Notes: a model not told the origin generated them from the letters alone. A DNA stretch of 64,000 bases from Basidiobolus meristosporus CBS 931.73 (GCA_002104905.1 MCFE01000008.1:1-64000), one strand, 5' to 3'. Counted from the stretch's first letter, positions 9,778 through 20,542 are shown. Numbers and translations are program-made.

Positions 9778-10701
9778 TTAATATTGGGTAAAAAGTTCTT
9801 TTTGGTGTGTAAAGTGTTGAGAAGCTCCAGAGTCAATATACCACGTCTGAGAATTCTTGTTTGTGGTCATATTTAGTGTAGATATGACTAGTCTATCTTC
9901 AGTTGTTGCAGCATTTCCATATTCAGGCTTCTTTTGCTGATTATCTTTCTTTTTGAGACACCGGTCTGATGTGTGTCCTTTCCTTTTGCAGTAGTTACAA
10001 AACAGGTTGCTGTTGCCTTTGTAGGGTCTTGGGTACCTCCTTTGTTGGTTATCATTGCTTATTAAAGCATTTTCTTCTTCCTTCTTATTGGCGCTTGATT
10101 TTCTTAATTCTTCATCCAGGAGCCTTCCATATACATAATTTAAGGTCAAATCTTCAGTTCTGGACTCTAGGGCTGATACAAGGCCCTGAAACTTGTCTGT
10201 CAGGCTATTCAGGATAGTAACTATCACATCCTCATCAGTAGTTGGTATGCCCACAGATTCCATCTCATCTACCAGCAGGGTAATTCTGTTAATTAGATTT
10301 TTCATTTCTTCTCCTGGCAGCATCTTTGTAGTAAAGAATTTTTGTCTCAGATACATTTTCTTGGCAGCTGAACATGACTGGTAGGTGTCTTCCAATGCTT
10401 TCCAGGCATTCTTTGCCGTTTTTGCTCTTGAGCATTGAATTAGCAATTTGTCCTTAACATTAAGGCAAATGCAGTTAAAGGCACTTTGTTCTTTCTTCTG
10501 GTACTTTAAGGCTTCCTCTCCCACATTTTTAGGAGGGCATACTTCTCCCATGACAATATCCCAAAGGCCTCTTTCTTGTAGCAGCATCTTCATCTTCACC
10601 TTCCACGCTTGGTAGTTAGATCCATCCAACTTTTCAGCAGAGGGAAAAATTCCAGTAATAGCAGTAGTAGACATTGCAGGGAGTGACAGCTTGGGGCTCA
10701 T
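9778..10701 (-). CDS. Copia gag and N-terminal protease
   Basis: From the first ATG after the 5' LTR (MSPKLSL) the frame codes 307 residues. It contains a Copia-type gag domain (from about residue 25, GSNYQAWKVKM), a zinc knuckle CNYCKRKGHTSDRC near residue 240 and the aspartic protease motif WYIDSGASQHFTH near the end. It then stops at a UAA. The open frame continues upstream into the LTR up to 10833, but a start inside the LTR is unlikely. The chosen ATG lies in the primer-binding site. Codons after the UAA continue in the same frame and lead into pol, so gag, protease and pol were one reading frame. Confidence 0.93.
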   Translation of the reverse strand: MSPKLSLPAMSTTAITGIFPSAEKLDGSNYQAWKVKMKMLLQERGLWDIVMGEVCPPKNVGEEALKYQKKEQSAFNCICLNVKDKLLIQCSRAKTAKNAWKALEDTYQSCSAAKKMYLRQKFFTTKMLPGEEMKNLINRITLLVDEMESVGIPTTDEDVIVTILNSLTDKFQGLVSALESRTEDLTLNYVYGRLLDEELRKSSANKKEEENALISNDNQQRRYPRPYKGNSNLFCNYCKRKGHTSDRCLKKKDNQQKKPEYGNAATTEDRLVISTLNMTTNKNSQTWYIDSGASQHFTHQKELFTQY

Positions 10702-10705
10702 AGCC
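10691..10705 (-). promoter_or_regulatory. Primer-binding site resembling an initiator-tRNA anticodon arm complement
   Basis: Directly after the 5' LTR the minus strand reads GGCTATGAGCCCCAA. This is not the usual TGG-start complement of a tRNA 3' end. It is nearly complementary to the anticodon stem-loop of eukaryotic initiator tRNA-Met (GGGCUCAUAACC, from memory of the yeast tRNA). Priming from a half-tRNA cut in the anticodon loop is known for Drosophila copia and yeast Ty5. The gag ATG at 10699-10701 is the complement of the CAU anticodon. Confidence 0.7.
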
Positions 10706-11054
10706 TGTTGTAAGAGTCTTGGAGATATTGGAAGTGATTTGGAGAACAAGTAGATTATGTGGTTTTCACTTAATGATTGATTGAATGTAAAAGTAGTATT
10801 TATACTTTTACCTGGTCTTGGCATTACAAACACATAGGATAGGTTAAGAAAGGTCCCAAGAACATGTGTGCAAGGTCTGGGGCTGTTTGGACAACTTTGA
10901 GAATTTTCATGTTCTGGGTACCTGGTATTTTGGTGAAAATATTCTAAGTAAATCCCAACAAGGAATTTGGTCAGTATTCTCTAGGATTTGAAGGTGATGA
11001 TCTAAGTGACTAAGTTAGGTGAATATTTAGGTGGAATTCCGAATTTTTACAACA
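10706..11054 (-). repeat. 5' LTR of the intact Copia element
   Basis: 349 bases, TG...CA ends, one base shorter than the 3' LTR. CAGGA follows at 11055 as the second copy of the target-site duplication. Confidence 0.95.
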
Positions 11055-11089
11055 CAGGAGACATAAAATGATTTGCCAACTTTAAAATT

Positions 11090-11235
11090 CTTCATTCTAA
11101 AGATACCTGAGGTTTTGATAAAAATACTCCTATTCAATCCTGACAAGGAACTTGGGCAGAATTATCAAAGATTTGTCAGCAATGATTGAAGTTACCAAGT
11201 TAGGTGGCTATATGAGTGCAATTACCAAGATTTAA
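11090..11235 (-). repeat. Strongly diverged Copia LTR fragment
   Basis: Phrases such as CTGACAAGGAACTTGGGCAG and GTTACCAAGTTAGGTGGCTA correspond to CAACAAGGAATTTGGTCAG and GACTAAGTTAGGTGAATA of the intact LTR, in the same orientation. It is an old copy. Confidence 0.5.
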
Positions 11236-11247
11236 ACATCAATAACT

Positions 11248-11595
11248 TGTTGTAAGAGTCTTGCAGATATTGGAAATGATTTGGGAGGATAAGTAGATTA
11301 TGTGGCTTTCACTTAATGACATATTGAATGCAAAAGTTGTATTTATACTTTCACATAATCTTGGCAAAACAAATGCATAGAATATGTTTAGGAATGTCCC
11401 AAGAGCATGTGTGCAAAGTTTGGGGCTGTCTGAACAACTTTGAGAATTTTCATGTTCTAGGTACCTGCTGTTTTGGTGAAAATATTCTAAGTTAATCCCA
11501 ACAAGGAATTTGGTCAGTATACTCTAAGACTTGTAAGTAATAATCTAAGCAACTAAGTTAGGTGAGTATTTAGGTGGAATTATAAATTTTACAAG
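11248..11595 (-). repeat. Solo Copia LTR, diverged
   Basis: About 348 bases that align by eye over the whole LTR length, from TGTTGTAAG to TTTTACAA, with scattered substitutions (for example GCATGTGTGCAAAGTTTGGG against the CATGTGTGCAAGGTCTGGG of the intact copy). No coding region adjoins it, so it is a solo LTR left by recombination. Confidence 0.75.
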
Positions 11596-14120
11596 TTTAT
11601 GATTACCAGCATTGCTACATACTATGCATCACCTTGAACTCTATGCATATCTCTGATCAGCAGGACATGTCACTGACAGTGCATAGTGCTTGCCAAAATG
11701 TTTTGCAGTAGAAAGGAGGTGGCATGTATACTAAGAATTTGTCTAGATATTCCCTCTGTAGTATAAGATGAGAATATTCATTGATAGTATTGGCATGAAG
11801 ATTGTAATGATATGATACAGATTGGCCTTTTTTGGTAGTCCATTGTAGAATTTATTCTTAAACAAGTAGGTTTTTAACATGCTCAGCCAGCAGTGGAAGG
11901 TAATTTGGCAATAAGCCGAGTTTTAATTTGTTGAGTACAAGTATAGCATTAGTACTTTCAGTTCAATTTTGTAAATATGGTTGATTATTATATGTTTAGC
12001 ATCTCATCAAAAGAAATATGCAGTTTACAGCTACGGCTTTGAATATGCTATCATTCCAATATTCCCACTGTGGTAAAGATTTGGAAATAGCTTCCTTAAT
12101 GTGCAAAATACAGTCCAAGAAATTGACAAATTATTGAATCAAAATTAATGGAAAATTTGGTGCGAAACAAATGAATTGCGACAGAACTGAGATTAAAAAA
12201 GCGCTATCCCCATGTGGATTAACAACAATATTTTTTCCTTCAGGTATACCTTGCAGAAACAAAATATATAGCGTATTGGAAAAGATATTATAAAATGGTG
12301 TGCAAAGTCAGGACTTTTTTATCACTTCAGTGATTGAAGAAATCTGAAGTTGTGTTGGAAATTAATATAGGAAATATATCCAAATTACGAGATGCAGTAC
12401 TAATCATTTAACAGTCATCTCCACGCTACAACTTGCAGTTGGTCCATGTAGCCTGTAATTAGTGGTATTTATTAGCCGAGTAGCATACTAAATATAAGTG
12501 ATATAGAGTATGGGCAGCAACATCACGCAGCGGAGTTTCATAAGAACAATAGTCTAGATGTTATTCCAAGATTATGTGAAGTGTAACCCTAACTGAGCGC
12601 AGTTGAAAGGAAAACATAACGTGGTTATATGGCATATTCACTATTTGCAATGATCCTTCAAGTATCAGATTCTCTCCTTATCGATGTATTCGTTATTGTA
12701 ATGTAACATTAAGAAACAAGCTATGGCATTAGATAGATATAATGGATAGAAAAGTGAGAAAGCTTCTAATCGACTGAATGAAACTCTTGTAAGAAAGTTC
12801 ACTGGTAGAGTTTATTAAAAGACTCTGTGATACAAATAACTAAGCGCAAAACCTATGTCGGACATTAGCACTTGAGGTAGAAACCCATATGCCGAATGGA
12901 TTATTAGTGATGTCGGAAATGCTCTACTTGTTACATGATTCGCTAGACCCTTTGACTCCATCCCGCATCAAGTCTTCCAAGGAATTTTCTGACTAATTTC
13001 TCAGTTTGTACTTGATAAACAAATATGTAGCATATTATTATCTTGCTGTACCAGTTGGATGCGAAGCATATAATATTGCGTAAATTTAAGAAAATTTTCT
13101 ATGAATATTATTGAAGTAGGTATATACACGTACTCAACGAGATAAAGAAAGCTTATTGTATATTCCATACACAAGTACGCTTGGCCCATCAATACAAGTA
13201 GTTGTATGCAATGGCAAGCTTATTCACCATGTGTAGAACACCAAGTTATAAGCTACCGCATTTAAAGTATAATAGATGCTGACTGTCTATGGAGAAAATA
13301 GTGATCCTTTACCCATCAGAAGAAAAAACAAGTACTAATCTTAAGGGTGTATCATTACCAACTGTAGTGATTGGTTATCTTGATATGGCAGATAAGTGAT
13401 CGATGCTTTGACTGCAATACCAATCATAACCACTAAAGTAGGCTTAAGAATGACAAGCTCTCTACTACCACAGTTACACTCAGCTGCAACTTTACCTTGA
13501 CCATCAAATACTCACTTAAATAATATAAACCTTCAGGCAAAGTGATTGGCTAAAAGGCGATCATTGCCTATCAATCAAGTGTCAACAGCCGAATTTGCTA
13601 CATACTGCTTCATTGAAATAATAAAATATTATATACACTGTCTTGTGTAAATTAGCCAATTCGTCTGCACTACACCAATATAGTTTTATAATGATATTAT
13701 TCAACCAAAAAGGATAGTTAAATGGCGCTCAATGTGATGATACAAGGATAATAGGTTGGTGTATCACCCTATTGTGGGTTACACCAAGTCTATTCTTTTA
13801 CATTCAAGCATTTGATTCCACCACTTCATTGCTAGTGAGCATCAATAGGTACAAATACCATCGAAACCAATACTACTGGTGCATTGATTCCTTGACAAGA
13901 TGACGCTCAGATATATTAGATGTAGCAAAATCATGTACATAAGTTGTAGTAGTTGAATTCAGAAAATCCCTATCGTTGCCGAAAAATGTGAAATGTGAGT
14001 CACATATATTTAAGAGCAGTTACTAAAGAATTAGCATATTACACATCGCAGATCTTTCAAACATACATGAGATCAATATCAATCCAATAGATCGTGCGGC
14101 TCCAAGCCTTGGAGTCACTA
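11596..14120. other. AT-rich gene desert
   Basis: About 2.5 kb without a supported ORF, RNA gene or clear repeat. Candidate ORFs (for example minus 13001-13192) lack coding features. It lies between the LTR block and the left inverted repeat. Confidence 0.5.
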
Positions 14121-14900
14121 GAACAGTTACTGTCATATGATCCATGACTTACTGATCTGTGGTCTAATCATCAATATCTGATTGATTTGAATCAGTTCAC
14201 TCACAACCTACATTCACTGTTGTCGCTATGCAGTATAACTCAGCCTCGCTGGTTAGATCTGACACCTACCGAATCAGTGGCTACTCGAGGTTGCAATCAG
14301 GGACATGAATCCGCCAAACCTCAATGAGCCTAGGCGAAAACGGATTGGCCTGTCTCGAGACGTCGGCTTGGCGCATTGAGCATTCCTTCGCATCAAGCAA
14401 ATAGTCACCCTCACCATTCATATCCTCATCCTCATCCTCGCCCTTACCCCTACCCTTACCCTCGCCCTCGCCCCAGCCTCATCCTTACCCTGATCATTGC
14501 TTTCACTCACCCCCTACCCTCGCCCTCGCCCCTCCCGACCTGTCCCTTCTTTCCATCCTTTTCAAGCCAACTTGCTAATCTCCCGATCTTCACTCCCACC
14601 ATTGGTGAGCCCTGACTAAGCTCTTTCCCTTCGTCCGAAAGGATTGGCCGCCCTGAGCAGATCTTCCCTCGCTCGACTCAGCACCGTGACCATACTCGGT
14701 AAGTGTCACTCATCAACCACACACACTCATCACCCCCACAACTTGTATCCGCCCGTACCCACTCAGATCTTTGTTGTTGCGGCCGCTCTTATCAGCAAGT
14801 ACACCCGCACCAGCTCTCCCACAACAATGATCTACATTTTAGTACCGCTACTGAGTGTGAATCTTACCATATTAAGCCATATTCAGTGGTGGATACACCC
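14121..14900 (+). repeat. Left arm of a large inverted repeat
   Basis: From GAACAGTTACTGTC to GGATACACCC this 780-base segment is the reverse complement of 21194-21955 with only a few substitutions outside a variable pyrimidine tract (about 14400-14560, degenerate CCCTNNCCCTCGCC units). ORFs within it begin with TTG or consist of low-complexity codons, so no protein is called. One stretch (14644-14700) resembles a first exon with a mitochondrial-type leader followed by GTAAGT, but it has no ATG. No flanking target duplication or terminal motif was found that would name a transposon family. Confidence 0.9.
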
Positions 14901-16265
14901 TGAGCCGTTCTGCCAGTTGATCTTTGATCATTTTGTAGATCCCAATATTAACGCCAACTCATAAAGTCACCCCCCAATCCATTCTCTACCAATACCAATA
15001 TCAAGACACCAGAAACCCTACAGCTGATTCAGCCGCATCGGAAGTATCGTATCCGTTAGAGTCCTTTTATCGAAGTGAAGAACGTGAACTTTATGAAATT
15101 AAGTATTGCTACGAAGGCGGATGATTGAAATATACAAGCAAGTTTCAATCAGATTTAATCTAATACTAACCTCACGTTCATCAATGCTGCTCATCCTTAA
15201 TCGAGAACCCTCGAATTGCTGTTTGAATTTAGGAAAGTGGGGTTGATGGTGGTGGATACCGATAGATTGCTCATCCAATGAGATACATCCCGTATAATTC
15301 CCGATTGATTTGTGCCTCCAATTCTTTCCGAGTCTTCATGTAATAAGATTGTCACACAGAGGGTGAGGTAAGACAATAGCAGAATTATTCGATCAATCAT
15401 AAGCCTAAGTCCTCGCACTGATCGAATGTTCCAAATGCGAGTCAAGTGACCAATATAGTCTAGATTTGAGTTAATGTTGTGGGTGGCCTTGGTCCCATCC
15501 AGGGGTAATCAGTGAAGCCAGATATACCTGGATTTTACACTGTGAAATCGTGGAAAATCTAGAACTCGATTTACCTTCAAGCCATCCATCGCTAAAGCGG
15601 CTTCGGATAAATCCGCTAAAGAAAGCGTCTTGTGTGAAAGAGTCTTGAGCATCGTTCTTTTCTCACCTAGACTGTCCACACCGATCACGGAATCGGGCCT
15701 AGCTTACAAATCTAGCAATGGCGACATCGTTTGTTGAGCCGAATCCGTAACTAAATATAGGAGATGCACTCCAATTTCTCATCCAGAGCGCTCAATGTTG
15801 ACCATAGCCTAATCAGAGGGGCTTTGCCAAGAACGTGTACCAATCAATTCTGCAGATGGTCTAAGTAATCCCGAGTCGCCATCTCAGCTCTATCGACAGT
15901 TTTAGATTTCACATCGCTCCTCTCTGTTGACTCTTTAACCTAGTCCCCATAAAGTAACTTCTTGATAGGTACACCCAAAAATAACTTATCATCGAGTAGT
16001 GAGAACCAATGGTAGGCACCATTGCAATTATGGCCAATGGGAGCAGGATGACTCACAATAGAAAATACAGGGAATAATTCTTGTTGAATGGATGTTTAAT
16101 GTGAATAAATACATATGTACATTACAAAATATTGGATCTGAAGATGCGTCCAACCAAATGATTCGGCTGACATAGCAGATAAATCACCAAGACGCCCAGG
16201 TGTGCTATTGTACAATTTACTGGTTTCTATGAGGGTTCCTCGATGAAATAGCTACCAAGCTTGCT
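14901..16265. other. Interior of the inverted-repeat segment, left part, no genes seen
   Basis: Unique sequence between the left repeat and the third zinc-finger gene. A minus-strand ORF at 15197-15445 has no recognisable features. Confidence 0.45.
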
Positions 16266-16706
16266 CTAATTGAGCAAGAAATTGAGCTCCATTCGAGACT
16301 CCAGACGGGGTGAGATGAGCACCGTGTCGTTGACCAGGTTCTTGATGCACATGGGCGATTGGGAGAAGGCTTGCTTTCTGTAATCTGGAATGGTGTAGTC
16401 AGGGACCAGATGGTCGGCCACTGTCTGAAGTGAGTCCTCAGAAGTGGCTGATCCACAATCACTCTCGGGTGATCCAGTTCTTGGCGCAAGCTCAGCGTGT
16501 TTGGAGTTCAGGTGTCGTAGGAGCTGATCGCTACGAGTAAATCCTTTGCCACAGTTGGTATGTGGGCAAGGGTGAGGATATTCACCAGTGTGTGTGCGGA
16601 AGTGACGCATGTAGTTATCTTTACGATTGAAGGACTTCTGGCACACTGAGCAGGTGATTTGAATTGGCTTTCTGCGGTAGGTGGTACGAGTAGCTGTGGC
16701 TTTCAT
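16266..16706 (-). CDS. Two-finger C2H2 protein, FLLN family member 3
   Basis: A single-exon ORF of 146 residues. A short basic N-terminus (RRKPIQITC) leads into finger 1 (CSVCQKSF, helix NRKDNYMR), linker TGEYPHP and finger 2 (CPHTNC, helix TRSDQLLR, HX4H). The tail carries a Ser/Asp-rich region (TGSPESDCGSATSEDSLQTV) that also occurs in member 4, then MELNFLLN at the C-terminus. A TATA box sits about 60 bases upstream (16765-16776). Members 3 and 4 are the closest pair (shared SEDSLQTV and finger 1 residues), and both lie between the inverted repeats. DNA binding is inferred from the fingers. Confidence 0.87.
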   Translation of the reverse strand: MKATATRTTYRRKPIQITCSVCQKSFNRKDNYMRHFRTHTGEYPHPCPHTNCGKGFTRSDQLLRHLNSKHAELAPRTGSPESDCGSATSEDSLQTVADHLVPDYTIPDYRKQAFSQSPMCIKNLVNDTVLISPRLESRMELNFLLN

Positions 16707-16764
16707 GGTGAAGGAATATTAAGAACTACTAAGATTGAATGCCAGTAGAGGGATGATGCCTCCC

Positions 16765-16776
16765 CTATTTATATTT
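16765..16776 (-). promoter_or_regulatory. TATA box of zinc-finger gene 3
   Basis: On the minus strand AAATATAAATAG, about 60 bases upstream of the ATG at 16706. It is flanked by CCTCCTGAG on one side and GGGGAGG on the other; these GA-rich repeats resemble the site predicted for the family's own fingers. Confidence 0.6.
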
Positions 16777-17856
16777 CTCAGGAGGGCTCTGACACAGGCC
16801 AAGCATTTTTTGATTTGTCCATTCGAATGTTCCACCGCGATCAACTGAATTATGCAAGATACCCCAATGATCGAGTACAGAAAATCCGTACTTCATTGTT
16901 CCCAATTTGTGACTAACCTGCAACCTCACCATCCCTGTTCCGGCCCTCATTCCATGTTGGCTGTGAACTTGATTATTCGGAGAATCGTTTTACTTTGGGC
17001 CATATGACCAAGTCACTTGATCCCCAACACAAAACCAACCTCAGTAACGGCTGTGTAACAAGCTAAAATTCGATTGTTGATATCTATGCTATTGCACCAA
17101 GAACCCATTTGGAGGATTAGGAGGATTATCATCCAAGCTGGAACAAATCAAACGTTTCACCGATTTACCAGCGAAATTGTCACTCCACTGGGATCTCTGG
17201 TGCACAGAGAAGAAGGGTGGATAATGATCTCCGAAGGAATACTCGCTCCTTCCATTTACATCAAGACAAGTTCAACCTCATCAGAAGCTACAGATTAACA
17301 TCGACTGAACCTTTCGTAGGAATGATCCCGGATCGGAACGATCACGATATATCTAGGATGTAGATGAAATCTCACAATATCACTTATCTTTCGATCAGCT
17401 TCCTTCATCCACGTGTAGGGACATTGGCCCAAATCCACTCCTGATTATCCATACTTGTCCGGTACATCGGTGCGGAAGAGGGCGATGGGATGGAATGTGG
17501 CTTAACTGCTGGCATTAGTACAAAATTATCTAGCATCAGGATGGTGTAAGCGAGATTACGCTCGAAGGCGAATCGTTCCATAGAATGAAACCCATCTGCA
17601 GTGCAACGTCAAAACCGGGAATGGAGAAAATGTGGCTTATTGTATATGGGAGTGATTCGCATGCCAAATATAGGCAGAATCCTCACCACAAGCTGGCATA
17701 TTCCATCTATAATCGATATGGACCTTTTTGGCTATCGAAAGCCATCCGTTTCATCGCCTTAATTATCTGGCTACTTGGTATTCGTGAAATGGAGTTGGGA
17801 GCCTTTTTAGATGGTAGGAGGGAAGACGGTCGATACATGAGATCGAATCAATCTAG
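16777..17856. other. Intergenic stretch, no genes supported
   Basis: ORFs at 17074-17298 and 17585-17908 (plus) have no domain. The second overlaps the better-supported small secreted gene in another frame. Confidence 0.4.
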
Positions 17857-18191
17857 ATGGATTTCGCCATCAATATACCACTCCTTTCAGTTGCGCTTAC
17901 TTTTTTAGCCGCCATATACGCAGACGAAGTTTCTATCAACGCTGGAGGAGGCGAAAGTAAGAATGTCCATTCGTGAATCGCTACGATCAGCCGTCAACCA
18001 ATTAGAAGGAGACCGTTGCTCTCGACTTTTCGGATAAATTCCAAATGGCAGTTACGAATCTGTCCAAAATAGTCCCTACTCCCATTATTGTACAAAGCAA
18101 GAGTGGCGAGGCTATTGGGCCGTTTGTACAGAGTCAATCCGAAGTGCTGAATAGGTATATATATCAATTGAAGGTGCTATATCAAGGTTAG
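17857..18191 (+). CDS. Candidate small secreted protein, two exons
   Basis: An ATG at 17857 opens a clear signal peptide (MDFAINIPLLSVALTFLAA then IYADE). The frame closes soon after, so a second exon is needed. From 18006, after an acceptor AATTAG, a 62-codon open stretch (KETVALDFSDKFQMAV and so on, to a TAG at 18191) looks coding. Joining them in frame requires a donor at 17929 (GTTTCT), giving about 85 residues. The better consensus donor GTAAG at 17957 gives only a 43-residue product. So the signal peptide is well supported and the downstream structure is not. No family is recognised. It lies inside the inverted-repeat segment. Confidence 0.4.
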
Positions 18192-20073
18192 TCCTAAGAC
18201 AACTTATTATTGGGGATTCACAAATTTATTTATTTGGATATACGATAGGGAGAATGGCCGAATATAAATCATCTAAATTTGGATGATAGATTACTTTCGG
18301 TGCACGTATTCTAGAATGAGAGGTTTCAATTTCATTCTAATATATATATAAACTCCATCTTTGACGGAGGTAGAATAACTTCATTGATCCTCGGATGGGA
18401 TGTCATTTTGCTAGCTAAGTTTGCTTGCAGAATGGATAGACGACATTAGCATGGAATGAGTTCGTGGGAAATCTGTTCAGAGAGGTTCTCCTCGGTACAT
18501 TGCACTTGCTTACGAGTTGTGTCACTTCGTGGATAGGTACCAACGGGAAGCGAGTGCCACCCATCATGGTTCCAGGGAATATCATAGCATCAGATTTGGA
18601 TTAGTGGGGAAGACTTACCAGTACATCCGTTCTTAGAAACAATTTCCTAGGCAATTTATGTATTGGATATCCCAATAAAGTGGTGGAGCGTTCCACACCG
18701 ATCAGAATGTTCATAATTTATCCAATAGAAGATAAGCTTCTCCATTAAGAATCTCCTCAGTGTATTTATTAACAATCAATCACCCATAGCATTCAATACC
18801 GAATCGGCACCATGCCTGGACGCAACAAATGAACTCCGCACAGCTGACCCCTAATCCAAGTGACACAGAGCTTGGCGACAGGAACATGATTGAATAAGAG
18901 GGTCATCCTTCTTAAGTACTAATATTTATACAACTAGATGGGGTATGTATGAATTCGTAAGCATGGTTTGAAATTCTGGATGCCGGTCCTGTTCCTGCTC
19001 ATTTGAGGTGCAGCACTTGACCATATTGCTGTTATGAGTTTGCGTACATCAGACTCGGTTGTCGTAACGTGTTTGAAAACCTGTAATGTCACTGCAATGG
19101 ATCTACTCCCCAAGCGGTGGAGTGCTTTCGTTGTCACCAAGCCAGCGGGATTATATCCATATATGCAGCCAAGGTCAATATAGGAAACTATACGAGCAGG
19201 GGCATTTCAAATAGACTTCCTCGAATAATCCCATGGTTGGAGAGGCTTAGTACTTGACAGTTCCAATGAGAGTCTTGGTGAATTGTGTGCTCTTTTCAAG
19301 CCAGTCAAATGTCTGTAGAGATACGGCCTAGGCCTGTAAGTATGAGACATTAAAATTAATCCGATGATTGGTTTGTGTGTCCTCACGTGCTCCAGCCAAT
19401 CTCCTGTGAACTCAATAATGAAGTGTTACAAGAGAAAATGTAGTTCTGGTAAGGAAACGTTTGAAACTAGGTTTCCCAGCTCATTCACCTTTGATAACAT
19501 ACCACTTCCTGACCAAAGTTCTGGGCCCTGTTACACCTCATCAGACTTGGGCAGAAACAACCACAGTTACTCCGCTCTTAGACTTGAATTGATATAAATG
19601 CAGCATATGGATACATATGTAGTGAGTGAATTGTGGTGTTTAAGGAGTAGAGCCGAGAGCTTGGTATTCAACATTTTCCTGGTAACGCAGTTTTTGCTCG
19701 ACTGAAACAAAGCAGCAACTAACACAGGTAGGTGTACAAGTGGCTTTGAATAGGCTGGGATCAAGGCGATATAGTTCCTCCCAAGTGATATGTATCAATG
19801 ATTTGGCGTTCGCCCGTAAATAGTAATATTTCTAATCAACATCTGTTGAGATTATTAGTCAGCAGCGCTTAGCGGTTAGAAACAGCGACCACCTCCACAT
19901 ATGGCGAACTAAGAATCATTTAGCACCATGATGTGGCTTTTGCAAGAGCGCGGGTTCTAGTGACATTGCTTCGTGTTTATTTTGAAAGCAGAGTGGTGTG
20001 CATATTTACAAGTAATTGATGTTCAATAAATAGAAAATTGTCCATTGGTAAAGCTCTAATGGCAGCAAGTACC
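18192..20073. other. Intergenic stretch, no genes supported
   Basis: Several short ORFs on both strands (18934-19140, 19364-19597, 19567-19764) show no domain, signal peptide or splice pattern. AT-rich. Confidence 0.4.
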
Positions 20074-20484
20074 CTAATTCAGAAGAAAGTCCAGACTCAT
20101 GCGGGTGCTTTTTCCTCCTGCAGAAGAAAAGTGCTGCTTCGAGATGCTACCCATTCTGAGTATCCTGGATGTAAGGTCTGGGAAACATCCGTACGCACGA
20201 ACGGTTTGAAGAGAATCCTCTGAGCAAGAGGAGGTGAAACTATCCGGAGATCCGTTTCTCATGAGAGTTTCGTTATGCTTGGAGGCGATGTGTCTAACGA
20301 GTTGATCACTTCGTGTGAATCCTTTTTTACAGTTGGGATGAGGACATTGATGAGGTAGCTCTCCGGTATGAGAGCGGAAATGTCTCAAGAAATTGTCTTT
20401 GCGATTGAAAGTCTTTGTGCAGAGTGAGCAATTTATTGTGATGGACTTTCTGCGGGAGGCACTGTTGGGTGTGGCGATTTTCAT
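20074..20484 (-). CDS. Two-finger C2H2 protein, FLLN family member 4
   Basis: A single-exon ORF of 136 residues. N-terminus with RRKS, finger 1 (CSLCTKTF, helix NRKDNFLR), linker TGELPHQ, finger 2 (CPHPNC, helix TRSDQLVR, HX4H), then SCSEDSLQTVRAYG and a C-terminus MSLDFLLN. The layout and the SEDSLQTV block make it the sister of member 3, about 3.8 kb away in the same orientation. A TATA box (20531-20542) precedes the ATG. The inferred role is transcription regulation. Confidence 0.87.
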   Translation of the reverse strand: MKIATPNSASRRKSITINCSLCTKTFNRKDNFLRHFRSHTGELPHQCPHPNCKKGFTRSDQLVRHIASKHNETLMRNGSPDSFTSSCSEDSLQTVRAYGCFPDLTSRILRMGSISKQHFSSAGGKSTRMSLDFLLN

Positions 20485-20530
20485 TGTGCTGATGATTTGG
20501 ATTGTGAGTTAATGGAAGTGCGAGTTTTAG

Positions 20531-20542
20531 GAATATTTATAC
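20531..20542 (-). promoter_or_regulatory. TATA box of zinc-finger gene 4
   Basis: Minus-strand GTATAAATATTC, about 50 bases upstream of the ATG at 20484, the same arrangement as in gene 3. Confidence 0.6.

Larger units (their letters stand above)
6369..11054 (-). mobile_element. Almost intact Copia (Ty1-like) LTR retrotransposon
   Basis: A 4.7-kb element with two near-identical LTRs, flanked on both sides by the 5-base direct repeat CAGGA (6364-6368 and 11055-11059), the expected target-site duplication. On the minus strand the order is 5' LTR, primer-binding site, gag with zinc knuckle, protease, integrase, reverse transcriptase, RNase H, purine tract, 3' LTR. Integrase before reverse transcriptase defines the Copia/Pseudoviridae type. 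A single LTR length difference indicates a very recent insertion. The only visible defect is one in-frame UAA between protease and integrase. Confidence 0.96.

Noticed and set aside
14400-14560. Telomere-like CCCTA-type units
   Set aside because: Units are irregular (CCCTCGCC, CCCTTACC, CCTCATCC) and internal; a simple degenerate tract rather than telomeric repeats.
14644-14964. 106-residue ORF in the left repeat arm, and its twin at 21118-21450
   Set aside because: Both start with TTG, not ATG, and run over a perfect donor site; they are not intact genes.
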